Below, in pieces: positions 35,901-47,900 of a stretch of 60,000 nt of DNA. The stretch spans positions 5,440,288-5,500,287 of the forward strand of contig NC_092676.1 of NCBI RefSeq assembly GCF_964355755.1. Reading direction: 5' to 3'. Below the pieces are notes generated by a model, which ran no database searches, was not told where the DNA came from, and saw only the letters and a program-made list of their open reading frames with translations. A program made the translations under genes and the position numbers. Every line of letters starts with the position of its first letter. Position 1 is the stretch's first letter. Origin of the DNA: Antedon mediterranea (lineage: Eukaryota > Echinodermata > Crinoidea > Comatulida > Antedonidae).

Positions 35901-38900
35901 CACTTTCTATTATTAAAGTATACTGATCAGCATTTACTATAAAAATATTTCAAAATGTATATGAAAAATAAAAGTTTACATATCAAACAGCTTGAATATT
36001 GTAATTGCTACTGTACATTGTTTTTACTTTGAAGGTATTTGAGCGGGAACTACATCCGTACATTGCCAGTCAATGTATTTGATGGATTGACAGCACTGAG
36101 AGAACTGTAAGTATTTAGATCATATTAATTTCTTTGTTTAATTTGGTTTAAAAATAAAAATAAAAATAATGAATAAAATAATGTATAGCACTGTAAGCAT
36201 TTCTTTGTTTAATTAGTTATTAAAAATAAATAATAAAATAATTTATAACAATAAATATTATACATTGTATTATTTTGTAATGTAATCAATACATACAGAT
36301 TTTAAAAACAACTTAGCGTTAGTAAAATATTTATTCATTATCAATACATTCATTTAAATAAAATATTATTACTGTAATTGATAGTTTTTAAAGATATTTA
36401 ATGATAGGCCTAATGGTAATAAATACATAAACATTTTCAAATATATTTTGTCTATAAATATTTCCTAATTAAAGTACTCATCAGTATTTACTATGTAGAT
36501 AATTCATTGACTAAAAGATTATAAAAAAATTCAATAATAATAATATAATATAATCAAGATGATGCTCATTTCTTTCACAAATGCTTTATGGAAATATATT
36601 ATTGTTTATACCTTAACCGTATAATATAAGTTTGTTAATATTATACAGAGGTCTAAATTGTTACTGTTGTACAAAAACAATAGTAGCTTAATTGTTTAAA
36701 GATCCATTATTCATTCATTTGATTTATTGATGGTCAAAAAGAGTAAAATAAAGTATTTGAAATTATTTTCTATTGTTCAAAGTTAAAAATTCACAAACAA
36801 ATATAAAAATGAATTAAATATTATTAATTAGTCTTAATTTAAACAGGTTATAAATTATTATATTACTAAAAATATTAAGATGCACTGCACTCATTGTTAA
36901 AATATGCTATAGAAATTGTGTCTATGAGACTTTCCTATTTTAACATTATAAGTATCATATCAAACAGCTTGAATATTGAAGTTTTACTGTACATGTTTTA
37001 TACTTTGAAGGTTCTTACATGGTAACCAACTAAGTACATTGCCAACCAATGCCTTTAATGGTTTGACATCGTTGACATATCTGTGAGTGTTTTTTTATGT
37101 TTACCATAAAGTTTTTCATAATGTACATCCAGTAGGGTAATCTATACATCTTACAAGATGCCTTTTTTTAGTCGCGTGCAAACGTGACTCTACAACTCAC
37201 TATGTCGGTGGGTCAAATTTGAGTACGTGAAAGCGCCCCGTGGTCAACAATGTTTCTTGGTGTCCCCTTAGGGAAGCCTTTTAGGTTCGTGTTATCTCCA
37301 GTTAGCCTATCATTTCCAAAATTACTGTAAAAATTATATTCATTGTCATTTAGGTAGTTGGTTATGGGATTATAAATACAAAAAAGATACCTTTATTGTC
37401 AAATAATGTGCATCTGTTTATGGGCGATGTATTTGTGTTTGACACTGCTTAAATTTAAAAGCATTTAGGCTTTTAACAATAATTTAAAGTTTATAAAAAA
37501 AAGAAAGTTGGAAGTGACAGTTTGGCTTCTGTAACTATAAATTTAAAATTACCAGGATTTAAACATTTTTAATGGTTTCTGTAAATGTTTAGATATAGAA
37601 ATTTGAACATATTTTATAATTATGTCTAAATGGATCTGGAAATTGCATAATTTAACTTTTGTTTATTTATAAGGTCTATTTTGTAGTTGTCATTTCCATA
37701 TACTTTCAGTACGTCTTATATCTAGTTGGAAGCTGGAATGCTCATTTATTTTGAATGTCAATTATTTTGCAAGTACAATGTATCCATTCATAAAGTGATT
37801 TTGTATTACTAATGGTAGTTATTTATTTTCAATAAAGCTAATATCTAATTTATCTTGTTTGCAGGAATTTAGATAACAACGCTATACATATTGCACTACA
37901 TTGCAATATTGCAATGTAGTGCAATATGTATTAATAAATACAAAAAAATTAATAATGTATATTATGCTTTGTATCATTTAATAAAATCACTTAATATTAA
38001 CAAATTATGATACCAAATATTTAGAATTTTCTTTAGAAATTATGTCTATGAGAATAACACTTTCTTATTAATATAATTTATTTTTGCCTAATTAAAGTAT
38101 ACTCATCAGAATTTACTATGAAAATAATTTCCCTATATCATTGACTGAAATACTATAAAAATAATTCAAAATGTATAAGAAAAACAAAAGCTGACCTATC
38201 AAACTGCTTGAAAATTGTAATTTCTACTGTACATTGTTTTTACTTTGAAGGGATTTGGGCTATAACCAAATAAGTAAATTGTCAGCCAATGCATTTGATG
38301 GATTGACAACAATGATAACCCTGTGTGTATTTTTTCTCGTATGCATTTCTTTGTTTAATTAGTTATTAAAAATAAATACGAAAATAATTTATTATAAAAA
38401 AATAATATTATGCATTGTTTCATTTCATAATATAATCAATACACAGATTTAAAAAAAAACTTAAACTAAAAAATAAAAAAAAATAAAATAAAATATTCAA
38501 TCATTATCAATACATTATTCATTTAAATAAAATATTAATACTGTAATTGATAGTTTTTAAAGTGATTTAATGATTATGTGATTATGTTAATAAATACATT
38601 AACATTTTCAAATATATTTTGTCTATAAATATTTCCTAATTAAAGTACTCATCAGTATTTACTATGTAGATAATTCATTGACTAAAAGATTATAAAATAA
38701 TTCAATAATAATATAATATAATTAAGATGATGCTAATTTTTTTCACAAATGCTTTATGGAAATATATTATTGTTTATACCTTAACCGTATAATATAAGTT
38801 TGTTAATATTATACAGAGGTCTAAATTGTTACTGTTGTACAAAAACAATAGGAGCTTAATTATCGATTATTGATGTTTATACCTTAACCGTATAATATAA

Positions 38901-41900
38901 GTTTGTTAATATTATACAGAGGTCTAAATTGTTACTGTTGTACAAAAACAATAGGAGCTTAATTATCGATTATTGATGTTTATACCTTAACCGTATAATA
39001 TAAGTTTGTTAATATTATACAGAGGTCTAAATTGTTACTGTTGTACAAAAACAAAAGAAGCTTAATTGTTTAAAGATCCATTATTCATTCATTTGATTTA
39101 TTCATGGTCAAAAAGAGTAAAATAAAGTATTTGAAATTATTTTCTATTGTTCAAAGTTAAAAATTCACAAACAAATATAAAAATGAATTAAATATTATTA
39201 ATTAGTCTTAATTTAAACAGGTTATAAATTATTATATTACTAAAAATATTAAGATGCACTGCACTCATTGTTTAAATATGCTATAGAAATTGTGTCTATG
39301 AGACTTTCCTATTTTAACATTATAAGTATCATATCAAACAGCTTGAATATTGAAGTTTTACTGTACATGTTTTATACTTTGAAGGTACTTAGATGGTAAC
39401 CAACTAAGTAAATTGCCAACCAATGCCTTTAATGGTTTGACATCGTTGACAAACCTGTGAGTGTTTTTTTATGTTTACCATAAACTTGTTTATAATGTAG
39501 ATCCAGCAGGTTAATCTATACATTTTACAAGGTGCCTTTTTGTCATCCAGGTATAGGAGGCCTGTTAAGCAAACTCTGTCTGGGCCAAATCGCTTCGGTC
39601 AGACATGATTTTAAAGGCTGGACTAGTTTTGTCTAAATCGGTCAGTCCTGTTTTGGCACCGGATCAACTTTGCGTCTTGCTACACTTCATTCACAACTGT
39701 ACTATTAAGCAGAATATATTTTATTTGAAATACCCGTTTTGGTACTTTTTTAATTATTTGTTGATTGCTACAGTATGTACATGTGGAAACTAATACTTTT
39801 CAATATTTGCAAATATTATCAAATTTGATCATGACAATTTATTTAGATGATAATAATATAAAAAAAACATTAGTTATATAAATACGAATAAAAAAAACCA
39901 TTATTAACATGGATGGGACTAGTTAGAAATAATACAAATGCCTCATTAAATGCAAATATGGAAAATAAAGTTGATATATCTATCAAACAGAATGGATATT
40001 TTAATTCACTTTCTATGCATTTTCTTTGAAGGATATTCCACTGTGAACAATATTATGGCAGTACATGCTTGTAAGTATTTTGTGCATATTTTTATGAATT
40101 GTTCGATAGTATAGTTCAAATAATCAGAATCTGTTTTAGCAATTATGTTTGTCCTGATGTTCACTTAATTTTTTTTGATAGCAAAAATGAAATCACAGGC
40201 AAACCAAACATTAATAAATATTAGTATCTAAACTTCTAAGTTAATTAACAAAAAATTATAATTTGTTTAACTTCATACTGTACATTCTTTTTCAAGTGAA
40301 ACAAATCAAATACGTACATTGGAAGCCAATGCATTTAATGGTTTGAAAGTATTGCAAAAGCTGTGAGTATTTGTTCTTTCAATTTGTATTTACTGGTATA
40401 CACACTTTCATTTCAGAATGTTTGTGAAATAATTTTCCAGATCAAAAATACACTTTTATCATTCATCACCTTGGTGTAGTACTGTAAATCTCAGTTCCCC
40501 AAATATAAAACAGTAAATATTTGTTTTATAACATACATAGGCCTACCTACTACATAGAATATAGTTATATGTTGCTTATTTTGTCTCATAAACCTTGCTT
40601 TATCCATTAACTCAAAGTAACCTACAGTACTTCAGTCATGTCTGTTTATCTTGTGATCTCTGAATTATAAATGTAGTCAAATGGCCAATCTTAGCTGTTT
40701 TATAAATTGCAGTTACCTGTTATATACACACAGCACCAGCAAAGTAACAGGCCTAGAAAACAAACCAAAACAAATTAAAAATAAAAGATCTTTTTTCCTG
40801 GAAGATTTATGAATTCTCAATTATGTTTATGTCCCATAATGATAGTTGAACTATCATCTGCTTTTGACCAATCAGAAGACTTGAATCTTTTAATGTGATA
40901 TATAATAAATAAATAAAATAAACAGAAAATATATTTCTACATTCTTTCCTTCTTCGGAGTGACACAAGGGAAACCAATAGATTGTGATAATTTGATCTTG
41001 AGAATAGTTATTTAAAAAAAAAAATCAATTTTGTAATTTTATAATACTTTCATTGATTTACCTTGAAGGTGGTTGAACGATTTCAAGATAAGTACATTGC
41101 CAACCAATGCCTTTAATGGTTTGACATCGTTGACAGAATTGTGAGTGTTTTTATGTTCATGTTTATACCGTAAAGTTTTCCATAATTTAGATTTCCTTAT
41201 TTTAACATATCAAACAGTTGAATTTTGAATTTTTAATGTGCATGTTTTATACTTTAAAGGCGTTTAGATGGTAACCAACTAAGTACATTGTCAACTAATG
41301 CCTTTAATGGTTTGACATCGTTGACAGAACTGTGAGTGTTTTTTCATGTTTACCATAAAGTTTTTCATAATGCACATCCAGTAGAGTAATCTATACATCT
41401 TACAAGATGCCTTTTTTTAGTCGCGTGCAAACGTGACTCTACAGCTCACTGTGTCAGTGGGTCAAATTTGAGTACGTGAAAGTCTTCATGTCCCCTTAGG
41501 GAGGCCTTTTGGGAGGTTCGTGTTATCTCCAGTTAGCCTATCATTTCCAAAATTACTGTAAAAATTATATTCATTGTCATTTAGGTAGTTGGTTATGGGA
41601 TTATAAATACAAAAAAAAACAATAATTTAAAGTTTATATAAAAAAGAAATATAGTAGTGACAGTTTGGCTTCTGTAACTATAACTTAAAATTTAAATTTA
41701 CCAGGATTTAAACATTGTTAATGGTTTCTGTAAATGTTTAGATATAGAAATTTGAACATATTTTATAATTATGTCTAAATGGATCTGGAAATTGCATAAT
41801 TTAACTTTTGAAGTTTATTTATAAGGTCTATTTTGTAGTGTAATCTCCATATACTTTCAGTACGTCTACTATCTAGTTAGAAGCAGGAATGCTTATTTAT

Positions 41901-44900
41901 TTTGAATGTCAATTATTTTGCAAGTACAATGTATCCATTCATAAAGTGATTTTGTATTACTAACGGTAGTTATTTATTTTCAATAAAGCTAATATCTAAT
42001 TTACCTTTTTTTACAGGAATTTAGATAACAACATTATAACTTCCATAGACCCAGATGCATTTTCTTCTGTTGCTGCATCACTTTCAATTTTGTAAATTAA
42101 CATTATGTCATTTTTGCATGTCTATAACACATACTTAGGCTTTAAAAAATGTTCTTTTGCTGTCATCCGCCCGCCCCCTAATTATCGAAAAAATTAGGGG
42201 CGGACAAAAAAAGAGTTATATTATCGTTGAAGGCACTTACATAAATTAAAAAATACTATATAATATTTTGCACCCAAGCGCCACACTCTGCATCCGCCCG
42301 GCCCTGCCAATACATTGTTAGTATTATTTTTGTTAATAATAACAAATGATAATACAGTACAGTATGTAACAGGAATCGGATTATAAACATTGTCACGATA
42401 TTTCAAATAATCATGTTTGCAGGATTTTTTATTTAATTTGTTTTTTTGATTGCAAAAATATAGTTTATATACTTCATACTGTGCATTCTTTTTCAAGTGA
42501 AACAAATCAAATAAGTACATGGGAAGCCAATGCATTTAATGGTTTGAAAGCATTGCAAAAGCTGTGAGTATTTGGTCTTTCAATTTGTATTTACTGTTAT
42601 ACACACTTTTATTTCTTTATTTCTTTCTTTCTTTCTTTACCCATAAATATAAATTATAAACATTGTAATAATATACAAATAATAATAATTATATCAAGGG
42701 AAGGGCTAAAAAATAGTTAAAACTAATCAAGTTCAGCCCCTAAACATTGAAGTATAAATAGTTATATAAATAAATTAGGGCTACTTGTCTAAAATAAAAT
42801 TAATATACATAAACATTTTTTTTTTTTTAAATACACTTTCTCTCAAATATATACAATATAATTCTCTTATAAAATAAATAAATATCACTATACAAACAAA
42901 TAGTATGTTTTCATTTCTTTTTTGAATTTGCTTTTTGTTAGAAACCTTAAATAATCCGGGATTTCATTCCAGAGCTTTGCACCAGAATACTTGATGGAAT
43001 GTTGTCCTATGTTTGTTCTATATTTTGGTACATACAACTTTTTTCTAGTCTGAGACCTTGATGAATAACGAAAATGAATATACAAAAAATATTTAGGAGT
43101 TGTATCTGGAAATTTACCATGTAAACTATCATGAACAAATAAAGTAATTAAATACTGATGCTGCTGATAAATATTTAAAATTTTAAGTTCTTTGAATAAT
43201 AATGATGTTGGTGCTAGTCTAAGAAATCAGAAGAGTTTACAATATCATTTACATAAATAAGAAACAATGTAGGTCCTAAGACCGACCCTTGTGGTACTCC
43301 ACAAGTTATTGACTTCTCATTAGACTCTATTCCATTTACACTGATACATTGTTTCCTATTATATAAATAATTTTTAAATAAAGCTAATGGCAACCCTCTT
43401 ATCCCATATGCATTTAACTTATCCAGTAGTATTTGATGATTGACTGTATCGAATGCTTTCTTTAGATCTAAAAATATTCCAACAACTATGTTTCCCTTAT
43501 CTAATTTCTCAGACAAATTTTGTACTAACTCAATAATAGCAAGTTTTGTGCTGTACCCTTCTCTAAATCCATACTGTTGATGATATAATAAATCAAATTT
43601 ACTTAAATAACATAAAAGTTGCTTATTTATAATTTTCTCAAATACTTTACTAAATTGTGGCAATACAGATATTGGTCTGTAATTCCCTGGATCTGATGGC
43701 AGACCCTTTTTAAATAATGGAAATACCTTTGCTTTTTTTAAGTCATCAGGGAAGATCCCTGTAGATAATGACAAATTAATTATATACGTAAAAGGTCTAG
43801 ATATATAATCTGCTGCATATATAATTAATTTAGGATTAATTTGGTCCAAGCCTACAGCTTTATTCTTATCTAAACCCTTTAAGATATCATTTACTTCTTC
43901 ATCAACAACATAATTGAAAAATAATGAATTTTGGGGTACAGTTGATAAATATATATTATGATTTACATTTGTGTTATCAATACATTCTTCTGCAAGATTT
44001 TTTGCAATTGAAACAAAATAATCGTTGAAACCATTAATTATTGCTGTTTGATTAGTTTCTATATTAACATTGCCATCACATGATTTAATTTCTAATTTAT
44101 TAGGTAATTTCATTTTCTTCTTACCTCTTCCTAAAATATCATTAATAATTTTCCATATTTTATTTGTATTACCACACTTTTCTTCAAATTGATCTGAGTA
44201 ATATTTCTGTTTTGCTGTTCTTAAGGTGTTTGTAAGACAATTTCGATATCGTTTATACTTTGCTAACATATCTACATTGTAATTAATTTTCATTACCTTT
44301 GAAAATAACCTATGTTTATGTTTAATTGATTTTTTTATACTAGAATTAATCCATGGTTTCTTTAGTTTCTTTCTTAACAGTTAACAGTTTTTAAAACTAA
44401 TGGTGCATGTTTATTACAAACTTCTAGAAATAACCTTTTAAACTCTGTGTAAGCAGAATTTACCTCTTGACTATCAAATACTTCAGACCAATTTACATTC
44501 ATAAGATCATGTTGGAAGTGTTGGATATTAAACTTGGAAAATTTTCTAAATTTGATTTGATCAGTCTGTTGGAAGTAGTCATTAAAGTTCTCTAACATAC
44601 AAAAAGTAGCCAAATGGTCTGATATATCTAATTCTATGGTTCCTGAAGTTAAAAATCTAGAATGTATATTTGTATACACATGATCAATCGTTGTTCTTGA
44701 GCTACTGGTTATTCGTGTATATACATTAATAAGTTGTATAAAGTTTAAGCAAGACAAGCTATTTTTTAGACTTAAAGCATCTGCAGCATTTAAATTACTT
44801 GCATTAATATTAAAATCCCCAATTAATATGCATTCAGTACCTTGTTGTTTAATATTTGCAAGTGACAATTCTAGGCTTTCAATAAATTCCTCAACGTTTG

Positions 44901-47900
44901 TATTTGGTTGCCTATATAAAACTCCAACTATGAGGGATTTATTTTGACCAACATCTATTTCCAGCCATAAAGACTCAGAATGATGTACATTATAATCAAT
45001 AGCCGTATAATTAATTGAATCATGTATGTACGCTCCTACTCCACCTCCTCTTTGATTAATACGACATTTAGTTTCCAACGAAAACTAAATTTCAGAATGT
45101 TTGTGAAATAATTTTCCAGATCAAAAATACACTTTTATCATTCATAACCTTGGTGTAGTACTGTAAATCTCAGTTCTCCAAATATAAAGCAGTCAATATT
45201 TGTTTTATAATAATATACAGATACCTAATACATAGATTATAGTATGTGGCTTATTTTGTCTCATAAAACTTGCTTCATCCATTAACTCAAAGTGATTTAC
45301 AGGTCTTCATCCATGTATGTTTATCATGTGCTCTCTGAATCATAGATAGTCAATGGCCAATCTTGGTTGTGGTACTGGTTGCAGTTACCTTATACATACA
45401 CACAGTACCAGCAAAGTAATGGACCATGAAAATAAAACAAAACAAATTAAAAATACAAGTTCTTTTTCCTGGAAAATTTATGAATTTTCAATTATTCCTA
45501 TGTCCCAGGATTATCATCTGCTTTTGACCAATCAAAAGACTTGAATCTTTGAATGTGATATATAATAAATAAATAAAATAAACAGAAAATATATTTCTAC
45601 TTTCTTTCCTTCTTCAGAGAAACACAGTGGAAACCAACAGATTGTGATAATTTGATCTTGAGAATAGTTATTTAGAAAAAAAATAAAAATTTTGTAATTT
45701 TATAATACTGCCATTGATTTACTTTGAAGGTGGTTGAACGATTCCAAGATAAGTACATTGCCAACCAATGCCTTTAATGGTTTGACATCGTTGACAGAAT
45801 TGTGAGTGTTTTTATGTTCATGTTTATACCGTAAAGTTTTCCATAATTCAGATTTAGCAGTGTTTAGCTAGCTTTTAAAAACACATTGTGTCTATGAGAA
45901 TAACTCATTTTAACATATCAAATTGAATTTTGAATTTTTACTATACGTTTTCTATACTTTGAAGGCGTTTAGATGGTAACCAACTAAGTACATTGCCAAC
46001 CAATGCCTTTAATGGTTTGACATCGTTGACAGAATTGTGAGTGTTTTTATGTTCATGTTTATACCGTAAAGTTTTCCGTAATTCAGATTTAGCAGTGTTT
46101 AGCTAGCTTTTAAAAACACATTGTGTCTATGAGAATAACTCATTTTAACATATCAAATTGAAGTTTGAATTTTTACTATACGTTTTCTATACTTTGAAGG
46201 CGTTTAGATGGTAACCAACTAAGTACATTGCCAACTAATGCCTTTAATGGTTTGACATCATTGACAGAACTGTGAGTGTTTTTTCATGTTTACCATAAAC
46301 TTTTTCATAATGCACATCCAGTAGAGTAATCTATACATCTTTTTACAAGATGCCTTTTTTTAGTCGCGTGCAAACGTGACTCTACAGCTCAATATGTCAG
46401 TGGGTCAAATTTGAGTACGTGAAAGTCTTCATGTCCCATTAGGGAGGCTTTTTGGGAGGTTCGTGTTATCTCCAGTTAGCCTATCATTTCCAAAATTACT
46501 GTAAAAATTATATTCATTGTCAATTAGGTAGTTGGTTATGGGATTATAAATACAAAAAAGATACCTTTATTGTCAAATAATGTGCATCTGTTTATGGGCG
46601 ATGTATTTGTGTTTGACACTGCTTAAATTTAAAAGCATTTAGGCTTTTAACAATAATTTAAAGTTTATATAAAAAAGAAAGTTGGAAGTGACAGTTTGGC
46701 TTCTGTAACTATAACTTAAAATTTAAATTTACCAGGATTTAAACATTGTTAATGGTTTCTGTAAATGTTTAGATATAGAAATTTGAACATATTTTATAAT
46801 TATGTCTAAATGGATCTGGAAATTGCATAATTTAACTTTTGAAGTTTATTTATAAGGTCTATTTTGTAGTGTCATCTCCATATACTTTCAGTACGTCTAC
46901 TATCTAGTTAGAAGCAGGAATGCTTATTTATTTTGAATGTCAATTATTTTGCAAGTACAATGTATCCATTCATAAAGTGAATTTGTATTACTAACGGTAG
47001 TTATTTATTTTCAATAAAGCTAATATCTAATTTATCTTTTTTTACAGGAATTTAGATAACAACGCTATAACTACCATAGACCCAGATACATTTTCTTCTG
47101 TTGCTTCATCACTTTCAATTTTGTAAGTTAACATTATGTCATTTTGCATACTTAGGCTTAAAAAAATGTTCCTTTGCTGTCATCTGGCCTCCCCCTAATT
47201 ATCGAGAAAAAAAAATTAGAGACGGACAAAAAAAGTATTATTTTTTTATTTGAGGGCGCTTAAGCAATAAAATCTTTACTACTATACTTTGACTCCATTG
47301 CAATATTGCAATATAGTGCATGTGTATTTATTAAGAAATGCTAGTGTTAGTGTTAGTTGTTATTAAATATTAAATAATGAAGGAAAGGGTGAAACAAACA
47401 TTGAGTTCTAGAAAAACAGTTGATGAACGGAAAACCACCTTACAGTTAAAAGATGATATTGTTGGCAACTCTGATAATTCTTGTACATTTGTGCTACGTT
47501 AACAATGTAGTTTGAATTTGTTGTTTTTTAGAAAGCTAAGAGGCAACAAGTTACAGGTGTACAGAGATAGAACATTTCAGCAACTCATAGGCTTAAAAGA
47601 ATTGTAAGTAATGATAGATCCCACACAATTTTACATAGCTTAGGTTCAAGACTGTGTTTCGGCTTAATATTAGTAAAAAGAGAAATATTTTGGCTCATAT
47701 AGCATTTCATAGGCATACTAGTTGAGCTTAAAACACCGACTGGTGAGCTAACATAAAAATGACAAGACTACAGACTTTAGACAAGTCTAAATTTTACAGA
47801 TACGTCTGTGTAAAGTATGAATGTGATTTTCTGCAACTCCAGTGATTTATTAACTCATAGGCATTTTGATAATGATGATATAGTTGGAGGTATAATTTTT

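Larger units (their letters stand above)
42612..45086 (-). mobile_element. 5'-truncated, internally deleted LINE in an intron of gene 1
   Basis: A minus-strand non-LTR retrotransposon of about 2.47 kb. The 3' end is a (AAAG)n tail at 42,612-42,638. The 5' end stops within the endonuclease near 45,086. The paralogous intron at 40,363-41,068 is uninterrupted at cactttcatttcag, which defines the insertion; flanking atttc may be the target duplication. The RT motifs (NYRPISVLP, FLDLKKAFD, GVPQGSVLGP) place it in the Jockey/CR1 group broadly. A 7-bp duplication (ttaacag) shifts the frame between endonuclease and RT, and the RT lacks its FADD box. It is inactive. Confidence 0.88.
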
